Shown: in pieces, positions 34,881 through 43,369 of the stretch | How the letters are laid out: every line of letters begins with the position of its first letter | Position numbering within the stretch: position 1 is the stretch's first letter | NCBI GenBank assembly: GCA_035640355.1 | Contig: DASQWI010000018.1 | Coordinates: 44,444-108,443, forward strand | DNA: 64,000 bases | Direction: 5' to 3' | Source: Actinomycetota bacterium | Lineage (GTDB): Bacteria > Actinomycetota > UBA4738 > HRBIN12 | Program-made: the position numbers and the translations under genes | The notes under the pieces: model-generated | Told to the model about the DNA's origin: nothing | What the model saw: only the letters and a program-made list of their open reading frames with translations | Database searches by the model: none

Positions 34881-35213
34881 ATGACCGGTGCCGGAACCAC
34901 TTCGATCCCAGCAGTGGCCGCGGCCACGGCTCGACCGTTCGAACCGCGGGACATCGCAACGCTGAACGACTCGGTCGTTCGACTCGCAGTCATCGACGGG
35001 GAGACGCCGTGGCACCATCACCGGGACGACGAGCTGTTCCTGTGCTGGGAGGGAAGGTTCCGCATCGAGATCGAAGGTGGCCAAGTTGTCGAAATGCGCG
35101 CTGGTGACCTGTTCGTCGTGCTCCGCGGAGCGGAACACAAAGTGGCGGCGGACGAACGCGCCGTGACGATCCTCGTCGAGGCGCCGGAGACGAAACGGTT
35201 CGGCGACGACTGA
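34881..35213 (+). CDS. Cupin-domain protein
   Basis: 110-residue single-domain cupin. Motif 1 is WHHHRDDELFLCWEGR with the metal-binding histidines and glutamate, motif 2 GDLFVVLRGAEHKV with the last His. The ATG at 34881 has AGGAGG 6 nt upstream, which settles the start. Could be an isomerase, dioxygenase or binding protein; nothing narrows the substrate. Confidence 0.88.
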   Translation: MTGAGTTSIPAVAAATARPFEPRDIATLNDSVVRLAVIDGETPWHHHRDDELFLCWEGRFRIEIEGGQVVEMRAGDLFVVLRGAEHKVAADERAVTILVEAPETKRFGDD

Positions 35214-35215
35214 CG

Positions 35216-36415
35216 CTATGGACGAACGCGAAGGCCGGCGAGCCCGCGGATGATGTAGTTCGGCTTCCACGCCGGTTCCTCGACGAGTTCGAGGTCGGGG
35301 AACCGATCCATCAGCGTGGCGAACGAGACCTGAAGCTCCAGCCGCCCGAGCGGCGCTCCGAGGCAGAAGTGGATGCCGTTGCCGAACGTGACGTGCGGGT
35401 TCGGCTCGCGCGCCAGGTCGAGCTCGTCGGGCTGGCCGAACACGCTCGGATCCCGGTTCGCCGACCCGAACAGCAGGCCGAGCTCCGCACCGCGGGGGAT
35501 CTCGTAGCCGTGGAGCTCGAACGGTTCGAGCACCCACCGCTCGAACATCTGCAGCGGCGTGTCGAACCGTAGGAGCTCCTCGACCGCGGTGGGGAGCAAC
35601 GAGCGGTCCTCGCGGAGCTCCTTCAACCGTTCGGGATGACGGAACAGCGTCCACCAGCCGATCAACGTCGAGTTGACGGTGGCCTCGTGCCCGGCGTTGA
35701 GGATGAGGACGCACGTCCCGATCAGCTCGTCCTCGGTGAGCTTCTCGCCCTCGTCGACGACCTGCGTCAACGCGGAGATGAGATCGTCGCGCGGTTCGCG
35801 CCGTCGGACACGTGACAGGTCGCGGAGGTAGTCGGAGAACTCCGTGCTCGCCCGCACCGCATCGCGTTGTGACTCGAGCGGCGGATTGAGCTCGTACATC
35901 TTGCAGATGTCCGCCGACCACGGGCGAAGGTGGTGCCGATCCGCCTCGGGCACGCCGAGCATCTCCGCGATGACCGTCACCGGCAGCGGCTCGGCGACGG
36001 TCGGCAGCATGTCGAACTCGTCCATGCCGTCGACGCCGTCGACGAGCGCGTCCATCACGCGTTGCACCATCGGACGGAGCCCCTCGACGTAGCGAGGCGT
36101 GAACGCTTTGGCGACCAGGCGCCGAACCCGTGTGTGGTCGGGCGGCTCCATGTCGAGGATGCCCGCGCGGATCAGGTTCCAGAACGGCCCGTGCCATTCG
36201 GGTTCGTCGGGACGCCCCATCTCGGTATGCGTGGCGATGTGGTGGTAGGTGCGGCCGAATCGCCGGTCGCGGAGAAGCGAGTTGACGTCCTCGTACCGCG
36301 AGACGAGCCAGTGGTCGGTCGCCTCGTCGTACAGGACCGGCGCGGTGTCTCGGAGCTCGGCGTACGCGGGGTACGGATCGGCGATGAACGCGAGGTCGTT
36401 CGGAGCGAACGTCAC
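35216..36415 (-). CDS. Cytochrome P450
   Basis: 399-residue soluble bacterial P450. The heme ligand loop is FGNGIHFCLGAPLGR with the thiolate Cys, the I-helix oxygen-activation site is LNAGHEATVN (AGxEAT type), and the K-helix ExxR is EELLRF. No redox partner is encoded next to it. GTG 36415 lies 6 nt after TACGCT. It ends 2 nt from the convergent cupin gene. Substrate unknown; CYP family cannot be fixed without alignment. Confidence 0.95.
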   Translation of the reverse strand: MTFAPNDLAFIADPYPAYAELRDTAPVLYDEATDHWLVSRYEDVNSLLRDRRFGRTYHHIATHTEMGRPDEPEWHGPFWNLIRAGILDMEPPDHTRVRRLVAKAFTPRYVEGLRPMVQRVMDALVDGVDGMDEFDMLPTVAEPLPVTVIAEMLGVPEADRHHLRPWSADICKMYELNPPLESQRDAVRASTEFSDYLRDLSRVRRREPRDDLISALTQVVDEGEKLTEDELIGTCVLILNAGHEATVNSTLIGWWTLFRHPERLKELREDRSLLPTAVEELLRFDTPLQMFERWVLEPFELHGYEIPRGAELGLLFGSANRDPSVFGQPDELDLAREPNPHVTFGNGIHFCLGAPLGRLELQVSFATLMDRFPDLELVEEPAWKPNYIIRGLAGLRVRP

Positions 36416-36427
36416 GGCTCAAGCGTA
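36416..36427 (-). promoter_or_regulatory. Leaderless promoter -10 box of P450 gene
   Basis: TACGCT (36427 down to 36422) is 6 nt before the GTG at 36415. Confidence 0.45.
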
Positions 36428-36456
36428 ACGAGGACGTCTCCGAGCGGCGTTGCCGT

Positions 36457-36645
36457 CTAGGTTCGCGAGAGGGGAGGGCGCATGGAGGGCTGCGTGTGAA
36501 GCCAGCACGAGGTGGCGGTGTTGTACACCGACAGGATCGTCGTGCACCCCTCGTGGGCGCACGCACGCCCCCGTCCGCCTTGGGCGGGAGAGTCCCTGGT
36601 TCCGGTCGGCGGTCCAAAGCTCGTGCGGGACGATTGCCTCACCAT
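36457..36645 (-). CDS. Small putative zinc-binding protein (C-x4-C / C-x2-H motif)
   Basis: 62 residues. The core reads CAHEGCTTILSVYNTATSCW followed by LH, giving a CxxxxC...CxxH pattern with the short LSxYN centre. I recall similar mini-proteins (CxxxGCxTxLSxYN...CxxH) in Actinobacteria, with no assigned function. The four Cys/His could hold one zinc ion. No Shine-Dalgarno sequence precedes the ATG, so the start is uncertain. It lies between the cold-shock gene and the P450, same strand as both. Confidence 0.62.
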   Translation of the reverse strand: MVRQSSRTSFGPPTGTRDSPAQGGRGRACAHEGCTTILSVYNTATSCWLHTQPSMRPPLSRT

Positions 36646-36708
36646 GATGCCGTGCTGCCGCGACTCGTCATGCGTCCCCTTTTTCAGTCGTCGAGAGCGA
36701 GAACAGAG

Positions 36709-36741
36709 TGAAGGGTCCGGCGCTTCGCGCCGGACCCTTCA
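36709..36741 (-). terminator. Long hairpin after cspA
   Basis: A 15-bp stem (arm TGAAGGGTCCGGCGC, 36709-36723, complement 36727-36741) with a 3-nt loop begins 20 nt after the cspA stop. It is followed on the minus strand by no clean U-run, so it may be a weak terminator or an mRNA-stabilising 3' structure. The bases from 36646 to 36708 show nothing else. Confidence 0.6.
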
Positions 36742-36761
36742 TGTATTCATCGGTGAAGATT

Positions 36762-36965
36762 TCAGACGGCTCGGACGTTTGCGGCCTGCGGGCCCTTCTG
36801 CCCTGCAGTCACGTCGTACTCGACCCGCTGGTTCTCCTCGAGGTTTCGGTAGCCCTCTCCGGTGATCGCGCTGAAATGAACGAACACATCCGCGCTGCCA
36901 TCTTCCGGAGTGATGAAGCCGAACCCCTTCTCGGGGCTGAACCACTTCACGGTACCTGTTGCCAC
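36762..36965 (-). CDS. Cold-shock protein (CspA family)
   Basis: 67-residue single-stranded nucleic-acid-binding OB-fold protein, an RNA chaperone. Both RNP motifs are intact: KGFGFIT (RNP1) and VFVHFSAI (RNP2), starting from [12 protein letters not shown]. The GTG start has GGAGGG 8 nt upstream. The 190-nt gap to the copper ATPase gene holds its leader; long 5' leaders are common for csp genes but no specific structure was identified. Confidence 0.97.
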   Translation of the reverse strand: MATGTVKWFSPEKGFGFITPEDGSADVFVHFSAITGEGYRNLEENQRVEYDVTAGQKGPQAANVRAV

Positions 36966-37155
36966 GTGCGATCCCTCCTTCCTTTCGCCGTCCGGGCCTT
37001 CGTCCTGCCCTTCGCGGCACCGGCGTGACGGCCGGCTGAGGGACTGCTCGTAGCTGGAAAACCGCGATTGGTGCCCTCAGTCGTAACGGTAGCAGGTGAG
37101 GCTCGCCGTCCGCGTGATGAGGAACACCGGACGACTGCGCTAGGTTCGAAGGAGC

Positions 37156-39357
37156 ATGGGCCGAGATCACGAGCACCACCCGGCGCCGGATCACTCGACG
37201 GACCACGACGACCACGCTGCGCACGTGCCCACAACCGCCCCTGTCGAGCACGCGGGTCACGACAAGCACGCCGGCCACGAGATGCACGCCGGCCACGAGA
37301 TGCACGCCGGCCACGAGACGCACGCCGGCCAGGATGCCGAGCACGCGATGGAGGAGGGCCCGCACGCTGGCCACGGCGGGCACGACCGTCACGCCGGTCA
37401 CTCCATCGAGATGTTCCGGACCCGGTTCTGGGTCTGCCTCGTCCTGACGATCCCGGTCCTTCTGTATGCGGAGGGCCTGTGGGACCTGTTCGGCCTGACG
37501 GCGCCGGACCTTCCCGGCGGCGAGGCCGTGTCGTTCGTTCTGGCGACGGCGATCTACCTCTACGGCGGCTCGGTCTTCCTCCGCTCCGCAACGCACGAGA
37601 TCAAGGCGCGGCTTCCCGGCATGATGACGCTCGTCTCGGTGGGCATCACCGCGGCCTACCTCTACAGCGTCGCGACGACCTTCTGGGTCGAGGGCGAGGG
37701 CTTCTACTGGGAGCTCGCGACGCTCGTGGACATCATGCTGCTCGGTCACTGGATCGAGATGCGCGCCGTCGGGCGGGCGGAGGGCGCGCTGTCGGAGCTG
37801 GCGAAGCTCCTGCCCGACACAGCCGAACGCATCAACGGTGACCGAACCGAGGAGGTCGCCGTCTCCGAGCTCCGACAGGGCGATGTCGTGCTCGTGCGAC
37901 CGGGCGGCCGCATCCCCGCGGACGGTGAGGTCGTCGACGGCGAGTCCGACGTGGACGAGTCCTCGTTCACGGGAGAGTCGAGGCCCGTGGGCAAGCGTCC
38001 GGGTGCCCACGCGATCGCCGGCACGGTCAACGGTTCGGGAGCGCTCCGGATCCGCGTCACGCGCATCGGCGAGGAGACGGCGCTCGCCGGCATCGTGAGG
38101 CTCGTCGAGGAGGCGCAGGCATCGAAGTCGCGAGCGCAGGACATCGCCGATCGCGCCGCGATGGTCCTCACGTTCGTGGCCATCGCCGCCGGTCTCATCA
38201 CGACCGTTGCGTGGCTGCTTGCCGACCGAAGCGGCGATTTCGTCGCAGAGCGCGCCGTCACCGTCGTCGTCATCGCGTGTCCGCACGCGCTCGGTCTGGC
38301 CGTTCCCCTCGTCATCGCCATCTCCACGACGCTCGCCGCGCGGAGCGGGCTGCTCGTTCGAAACCGCCTGGCCCTCGAGAACGCGCGCGAGCTCGACGTC
38401 ATGGTGTTCGACAAGACGGGAACGCTCACGCGCGGCGAGATCGGCGTCGTCGGCATTGCGTCGGACGGCGCGAGCTCCGACGAGAGCGTCCTCGCCTTGG
38501 CGGCCGGTCTGGAGCAAGGGAGCGAGCATCCGCTGGGGCGAGCGATCATCGAGGAGGCCTCGAGCCGCGGCGTGAAGCCGACGACGGTCTCGAACTTCGA
38601 GGCGCTGAAGGGACGAGGAGTGCGTGCCATCGTCGACGGCCACGACGCGTACGCCGGCGGCCCCAGCCTGCTCGACGGCCTCGGCATCACGGTCGACGGC
38701 GATCTCGACGCGCGCGCCGGGAAGTGGGCCTCGGAAGGAAGGACCGTCGTGCACGTCATCGAGGATGGCCGGGTGATCGGGGCCATCGCGCTGGCGGACG
38801 TGATCCGCCCGGAGTCTCGCGAGGCTGTTCGACGCCTGAAGGACGTGGGGATCCGCGTCGCCATGATCACGGGAGACTCCGAGGACGTCGCGAACAGCGT
38901 CGCGGGCGAGCTCGGCCTGGACGAGTACTTCGCGCAGGTGTTGCCCGAGCACAAGGCCGAGCGCGTGAAGGAGCTGCAGCGCAAGGGCCTCCGCGTGGCG
39001 ATGGTCGGCGACGGCGTGAACGACGCCCCGGCGCTCGCTCAGGCGGACGTGGGGATCGCGATCGGCGCGGGAACGGACGTGGCCATCGAGACTGCGGACG
39101 TCGTGCTCGTCCGAAGCGACCCGCGCGACGCGACGCGGGTCGTCGGCCTGTCGAAGACGAGCTACCGCAAGATCCTTCAGAACCTCGCCTGGGCCACTGG
39201 CTACAACGTCGTCGCCATCCCGCTCGCCGCGGGGGTGCTCGCCCCATTCGGGATCCTGCTCGCGCCGGCGGTCGGAGCGCTGTTGATGTCGGTGAGCACG
39301 GTGGTCGTGGCCCTCAACGCACAGCTCCTCCGGAGCGACCCGAACCTCGCCGGCTGA
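37156..39357 (+). CDS. copB: Copper-translocating P-type ATPase, CopB (CPH) type
   Basis: 733-residue membrane pump exporting copper. Residues 1-83 are extremely histidine-rich (HAGHEM repeats) and replace the CxxC metal domains of CopA. The transport site is CPH (Cys375 in VIACPHALGLAVPL), the phosphorylated Asp419 is in DKTGTLT, the actuator loop is SFTGESRPV, and the hinge MVGDGVNDAPALAQADVG. About eight membrane helices. TAGGTT (37141-37146) lies 9 nt before the ATG, with GGAG just ahead of it. CPH pumps are classed P1B-3 and prefer Cu(II) or Cu(I). Confidence 0.94.
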   Translation: MGRDHEHHPAPDHSTDHDDHAAHVPTTAPVEHAGHDKHAGHEMHAGHEMHAGHETHAGQDAEHAMEEGPHAGHGGHDRHAGHSIEMFRTRFWVCLVLTIPVLLYAEGLWDLFGLTAPDLPGGEAVSFVLATAIYLYGGSVFLRSATHEIKARLPGMMTLVSVGITAAYLYSVATTFWVEGEGFYWELATLVDIMLLGHWIEMRAVGRAEGALSELAKLLPDTAERINGDRTEEVAVSELRQGDVVLVRPGGRIPADGEVVDGESDVDESSFTGESRPVGKRPGAHAIAGTVNGSGALRIRVTRIGEETALAGIVRLVEEAQASKSRAQDIADRAAMVLTFVAIAAGLITTVAWLLADRSGDFVAERAVTVVVIACPHALGLAVPLVIAISTTLAARSGLLVRNRLALENARELDVMVFDKTGTLTRGEIGVVGIASDGASSDESVLALAAGLEQGSEHPLGRAIIEEASSRGVKPTTVSNFEALKGRGVRAIVDGHDAYAGGPSLLDGLGITVDGDLDARAGKWASEGRTVVHVIEDGRVIGAIALADVIRPESREAVRRLKDVGIRVAMITGDSEDVANSVAGELGLDEYFAQVLPEHKAERVKELQRKGLRVAMVGDGVNDAPALAQADVGIAIGAGTDVAIETADVVLVRSDPRDATRVVGLSKTSYRKILQNLAWATGYNVVAIPLAAGVLAPFGILLAPAVGALLMSVSTVVVALNAQLLRSDPNLAG
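37267..37331 (+). repeat. 18-bp tandem repeat coding histidine motif
   Basis: Three units CACGCCGGCCACGAGATG (the third with one change) and a partial fourth stand in tandem, coding His-Ala-Gly-His-Glu-Met/Thr within the copper ATPase N-terminus. Degenerate forms of the unit continue on both sides. Confidence 0.9.
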
Positions 39358-39382
39358 CCACGCGGCCTATGCGTGCAGAGGC

Positions 39383-39805
39383 CTAGTCCCAGACGGTCAC
39401 GATCACCGAGACGAGCAGGTACGCGATCACGTTGAAGATGCCGCTGATGGCGAACCACACGCCGGGCTCGGGCTTGCGCTCGTAGAGGGCTCCTCCCGCG
39501 AAGATCATCAGCGCGAGACCGACGCCGGTCACGACCCCCAGCACTATGCCTTCGCCGACGGTCTCGGATCCCGTGGCGCGAGCGAGCGCCGCAAGGGCAA
39601 CGGCCGTCACGAAGTAGAAGACGAAGGTCACGACGAAGATCAGTGGGTTCGGTCGGAACCCCTCGGGCATCTCGATGCCGAGCGAGCGCTGCCACGGCCG
39701 GCCGAGGACGGGTGGGGCGTACCAGATCGCCCCGAGCACGAACCAAGCGATCGTAGCGACGAGAACCGCCAGGTAGTTGACGTCGCCGAGCACGTCGAAC
39801 GACAT
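39383..39805 (-). CDS. DUF1761-family membrane protein
   Basis: 140 residues, about four hydrophobic segments. The N-terminus NYLAVLVATIAWFVLGAIWY with the following FGRPW-like stretch GRPWQRSLG matches DUF1761. Function unknown. The ATG at 39805 has GGGAGG 5-7 nt upstream; the longer open frame to 39931 lacks a ribosome site. Convergent with the copper ATPase gene. Confidence 0.85.
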   Translation of the reverse strand: MSFDVLGDVNYLAVLVATIAWFVLGAIWYAPPVLGRPWQRSLGIEMPEGFRPNPLIFVVTFVFYFVTAVALAALARATGSETVGEGIVLGVVTGVGLALMIFAGGALYERKPEPGVWFAISGIFNVIAYLLVSVIVTVWD

Positions 39806-39978
39806 GAGGACCTCCCTTCCCTGCCTTGGATACGGCGGAGGGCCGTTCACGGGATGTTCATAGGAGCGGAATGCCCTTCGGCAGGCGCCGACGACGTGGC
39901 GGCGATCCCCGGTGTCGAGGGAGGGCGCCACTTCGGCGCGATAGGGTGAGCGCTCCCAGACTCGGAGGAGGGGCCGCC

Positions 39979-40905
39979 GTGTCGACGCTCGCCCGTTCGC
40001 TGATCCTCAGCTTCATCTGCGCATTCGTTCTTCTCGTATTCGGCGCGCCGGCGCTCGCGCAGGAAGACGACGGGAAGGATCACGTGGTGATCACTGGTGG
40101 TCTCGTCGTTCCGGCCGGAGAGACCGTGACGACGGCCGTCGTGTTCAACGGGCCGGTGTCGATCGAGGGCACGGTCTCCGAGTCCCTCGTCGTCTTCAAC
40201 GGGCGAACCGAGATCTCCGGAACCGTGAACGAGGACGTGGTCGTGTTCAACGGGCGCGTCACCGTCCGATCCGGCGCGGAGGTGGGTGGCGACCTCTTCA
40301 GCCGCAGTGACGCCGTGGTCGAAGACGGTGCCACGGTTCGCGGAGAGGTCGGCGCCGTGCCCACGAAGTTCGACTTCGAGGACACCTGGTTCCCCGGCCG
40401 GATCGCGTGGTGGATCGGATACACGGTCTCGACGCTCGTCCTCGGGTTGATCCTGTTCCTGTTCGCGCCCCGTCTCGACGACGCGATCGCCGGAGCGTTC
40501 AAGAACCGCCGGGGTGCTTCGATCGGTTTCGGGATCGCTTTGTTCTTCCTCATCCCGATCGTCGCGGTGCTGTTGCTCGTGACGATCGTCGGGATCCCAC
40601 TCGGGTTGTTCGTGCTGCTCGCGCTGGCGCTCCTCTATACCGTTGGCTACGTCGCGGGGGCCCAGGCGCTCGGGCGGATGCTCGTGAAGCGGTCGAAGTC
40701 GGCGCTTCCGGCGTTCCTGGCGGGACTGGGGATCCTTCGATTGATCGCGCTCGTTCCGATCCTCGGTGGGGTGACGTGGCTCGTCGCTTCGGTCGTGGGA
40801 CTTGGCATCCTGGCCGTCGCGGCACGCAGCAGATCGTCGACGGCCATGGCGTACGAACCCGCGGCCCCGCCGCCTCCGCCGCCGTCGCCGATCATGCAGA
40901 GCTAG
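39979..40905 (+). CDS. Bactofilin-like repeat protein with signal peptide and four membrane helices
   Basis: 308 residues. A signal peptide ending at APALAQED is followed by short beta-repeats of about 20 residues, each with VVFNG (AVVFNGPVSIEGTV, LVVFNGRTEISGTV, VVVFNGRVTVRSG), as in polymer-forming bactofilin-like domains. Residues about 140-290 hold four hydrophobic segments, and the tail is proline-rich. The GTG has GGAGGAGGGG 5 nt upstream, and TAGGGT (39942-39947) is a plausible -10. An outer-face scaffold is inferred. Its last 14 nt overlap the convergent MFS gene. Confidence 0.82.
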   Translation: MSTLARSLILSFICAFVLLVFGAPALAQEDDGKDHVVITGGLVVPAGETVTTAVVFNGPVSIEGTVSESLVVFNGRTEISGTVNEDVVVFNGRVTVRSGAEVGGDLFSRSDAVVEDGATVRGEVGAVPTKFDFEDTWFPGRIAWWIGYTVSTLVLGLILFLFAPRLDDAIAGAFKNRRGASIGFGIALFFLIPIVAVLLLVTIVGIPLGLFVLLALALLYTVGYVAGAQALGRMLVKRSKSALPAFLAGLGILRLIALVPILGGVTWLVASVVGLGILAVAARSRSSTAMAYEPAAPPPPPPSPIMQS

Positions 40906-42100
40906 TCGTCGGGGCGGTCCGACCGCTCTCGCGGACCGCGCCGGCCACGGCAGCGACGATGACGCACGCGAACACCGGGATGACGAACGCGGCCCGATAG
41001 CCGACCCGGTCCGCGGTGAACCCGACGACGATCGGTCCGAGGATGGAGCCGAGGTACCCGGCGGTCAGAACGATGCCGAGCCCGCTTCGAGCGCCGTCGA
41101 GCCTCAGACGCCCGGCGGCGCGAAAGGCCAGCGGTACCGCAGGCCCGATGCCGAGCCCGAGCAGGAAGAACGCGGGGATCGACACCCAGGCAGTGTTCAC
41201 GACCAGAGCCGTTCCGAGTGCGGTGGCGCCGACGCCCTCGCCGAGGCGAACCACCACCGACGCCTCGAACCGATCCAGGGCTCGGTCGATGACGAACCGA
41301 GAAATCGCCATTCCAGCGGCGAACGAGACCACGCCGAGTCCGGCCGTCCCCACGGTGGTGCCGACTGACTCGTTCAGGTAAACGGCGCTCCACTCGGCAG
41401 CGATGCCCTCGGTCATGAACGCGACGAACGCGATCAAGCACAGCAGCACGACGCGCGGGACGCGCCCGCCTCGATCGGGGGTGACCTCGTCACCGGTGAA
41501 CTCATCACGCACCTCGAGCGGCGACAGGAGCCATTGAAGGATCGGGAGGCTTGCCCCAGCGAGGAGGGCGGCCACGGCCGCGAAGTACACGACGATGTCG
41601 AGTCCGGCGGCGACGGACACCGAGGCCAACGCGGCGCCGCCGAGCATCGACACGCTCCACGTGCCGTGCATCGCCGACATCACGCGTCGTCCGTACCGAC
41701 GCTCGACGTCGACGGCCTCCGCGTTCATGGCCACATCGAGCAGGCCGCTGACGAGCCCGAGCGCCGAGAACGCGGCGAACAGCGAGGGGAGGCCCCGCGC
41801 AAGGGGAAGCAGCGCGAACGCGGCCGCAAGCAACGGAACGCCGACGCGAACGGTAGTCCTGCCGCCGGCGCGGCGCATCGCGGGCGCGGCCAACCGCGTT
41901 CCGACAACAAGTCCGGCGGCGAACCCGGTGAGGGCGAGGCCGAGGCCGGCCGCGTCGAGATCGGATCGCGCCTTCAGCCGCGGGATCCACGGCCCGAGGC
42001 TGCCGGCGACGACGGCGTGCACCGCGAACGTCGTCGTGACGGCCACTCGGGCGCGACGGAACGGTGCTCGAACCGGGTCGGCGCGCATGGAGAAGGGCAT
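40892..42100 (-). CDS. MFS transporter
   Basis: 402 residues from ATG 42100 (ATG 42088 gives 398), about 12 hydrophobic segments. HAVVAGSLGPWIPRLKARSDL and the GLDVAMNAEAVDVERRYGR stretch resemble the YfjI/fucose-permease-like MFS group (Ybjj family), whose substrates are mostly unknown. It is divergent from thymidine kinase with only about 10 nt between the start codons. Confidence 0.85.
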   Translation of the reverse strand: MPFSMRADPVRAPFRRARVAVTTTFAVHAVVAGSLGPWIPRLKARSDLDAAGLGLALTGFAAGLVVGTRLAAPAMRRAGGRTTVRVGVPLLAAAFALLPLARGLPSLFAAFSALGLVSGLLDVAMNAEAVDVERRYGRRVMSAMHGTWSVSMLGGAALASVSVAAGLDIVVYFAAVAALLAGASLPILQWLLSPLEVRDEFTGDEVTPDRGGRVPRVVLLCLIAFVAFMTEGIAAEWSAVYLNESVGTTVGTAGLGVVSFAAGMAISRFVIDRALDRFEASVVVRLGEGVGATALGTALVVNTAWVSIPAFFLLGLGIGPAVPLAFRAAGRLRLDGARSGLGIVLTAGYLGSILGPIVVGFTADRVGYRAAFVIPVFACVIVAAVAGAVRESGRTAPTTSSA

Positions 42101-42109
42101 GATGCACAG

Positions 42110-42676
42110 GTGGAGGAACGAGCAGGCCGGCTCGAGGTGATCGCCGGCCCGATGTTCGCCGGCAAGACGGAGGAGCTGCTCCGTCGCGTTCGCCGCGCCG
42201 TGATCGCCGGTCGCCGGGTCGAGGTGTTCACTCATGAGCTGGATACACGTGGACAGGGACGGATCGCGTCGCACGCGGGCCTCGACTTCCCGTCGCGAGC
42301 GGTCTCTTCGGCGTCTGCGATCGCTCGCGACGCCGACGCCCTCGTCGACCTCGTCGCGATCGACGAGGCGCACTTCTTCGGAGCCGAGCTGGTTCCCGTC
42401 GCGGAGGAGCTCGCTCGACGGGGCATCGTCGTGGTGATCGCGGGCCTTGATGTGACGTTCGCCGGCCAGCCGTTCGAGCCGCTGCCGTCGCTCATGGCCG
42501 TGGCGGAGAGCGTCGACAAGCTTACGGCGATCTGCACCGTGTGCGGAGCCGACGCCGTGTTCCATCAACGCGTCGGGGGCGCCGTCGCGGGCGACACCGA
42601 TCTCGTCGCCGAGCACGTCGGCGGGAGCGAGAAGTACCAGGCACGGTGCCGGCGCCACTTCGCGCCGACCGACTAG
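42110..42676 (+). CDS. tdk: Thymidine kinase
   Basis: Cytosolic salvage enzyme phosphorylating thymidine with ATP, 188 residues. The P-loop is GPMFAGKTEELL near residue 15, the Walker B-like DEAHFF near 85, the substrate region KLTAICTVCGADAVF supplies two zinc cysteines and CRRHF the remaining Cys/His. The GTG at 42110 is the only start placing the P-loop correctly. A CATGAT sequence 6 nt upstream may be its -10. Confidence 0.95.
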   Translation: MEERAGRLEVIAGPMFAGKTEELLRRVRRAVIAGRRVEVFTHELDTRGQGRIASHAGLDFPSRAVSSASAIARDADALVDLVAIDEAHFFGAELVPVAEELARRGIVVVIAGLDVTFAGQPFEPLPSLMAVAESVDKLTAICTVCGADAVFHQRVGGAVAGDTDLVAEHVGGSEKYQARCRRHFAPTD

Positions 42677-42761
42677 TCATATCCGTCCGGAACCATCGGC
42701 GGCTCGGTCCGGTCATCTCCTCGGAAGGTCATCTCCTCGGTACGGAAGAGGGAGGTTGCCC

Positions 42762-43340
42762 ATGCGAGCGCGCACGTTCCGCCGAACGGTGTCCTTGGTG
42801 TTCGCGTTCGGCGTCGTCGCGGGATTCGCGCTCGTGCCGGGTGTCGCCGGTGCGAGCGGCGGTGGCGGCTGCGGCGGACCGGTCACAGACGAGTCGGGCA
42901 CCGAGGTCGAGATCAGCGACTACTGCTTCACGCCGACGATCCTTCGCGCGGAGCCGGGCGACACGATCACGTTCACGAATCTCGACCGGTCGCCACACAC
43001 CGTGCTCGGAGCGAACGGGATCTGGGGGAGCTACGACACCTTGAAGCGGAACGTCGAGGCGACGTACGAGTTCGCCGAGCCCGGCGTGTACCCGTACGTG
43101 TGCACGTGGCACGTGGGGATGGTCGGCGTGGTCGTCGTCGGCGAGGGCACAGGTGGGGCAGTCGAGACGACGACGGCCGATGGGCCGGTGATCTCCGCGG
43201 AGCTGGCCGGCGGAGGGTCGGACACCGCTTCGAGCGGGGCGGGCCCGTGGATCGCCTCGGCCGCCGCGGTGGGGGTCGTCGTGGGCCTGTTGGTGTTCGC
43301 CGTGGCGAACGGGATCCGTCGCGCGCGGGAGGACCAGTAG
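42762..43340 (+). CDS. Membrane-anchored cupredoxin (blue copper protein)
   Basis: 192 residues. Signal peptide to about residue 32 (GVAGASGG), a plastocyanin/amicyanin-like domain with the type 1 copper ligands in SPHTVLG (His) and YVCTWHVGM (Cys, His, Met), then a Gly/Ser/Thr-rich stretch and a C-terminal membrane anchor (ASAAAVGVVVGLLVFAVANG) with a basic tail. An electron carrier on the outer face. GGAGG lies 6 nt before the ATG; a TTG 6 nt earlier is less likely. Confidence 0.92.
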   Translation: MRARTFRRTVSLVFAFGVVAGFALVPGVAGASGGGGCGGPVTDESGTEVEISDYCFTPTILRAEPGDTITFTNLDRSPHTVLGANGIWGSYDTLKRNVEATYEFAEPGVYPYVCTWHVGMVGVVVVGEGTGGAVETTTADGPVISAELAGGGSDTASSGAGPWIASAAAVGVVVGLLVFAVANGIRRAREDQ

Positions 43341-43357
43341 CGCCCTCCGGCTGCCGA

Positions 43358-43369
43358 TAGCCTCGTCGT
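43358..43369 (+). promoter_or_regulatory. Leaderless promoter -10 box of sugar dehydrogenase gene
   Basis: TAGCCT (43358-43363) is 6 nt before the GTG at 43370. Confidence 0.5.

Noticed and set aside
34359..36617. Single long minus-strand protein of over 700 residues
   Set aside because: It joins the shifted half of the DUF2269 gene to an antisense reading of the cupin and P450; only the last 95 residues are real.
36420..36760. Possible tRNA or other structured RNA in the cspA-P450 gap
   Set aside because: No T-loop (GGTTCGA-type), no cloverleaf arms and no CCA end could be aligned; a small protein frame explains most of the gap.
40892..42658. MFS gene starting at 42658
   Set aside because: The added N-terminal part is antisense to thymidine kinase and shows no hydrophobic segment or domain.
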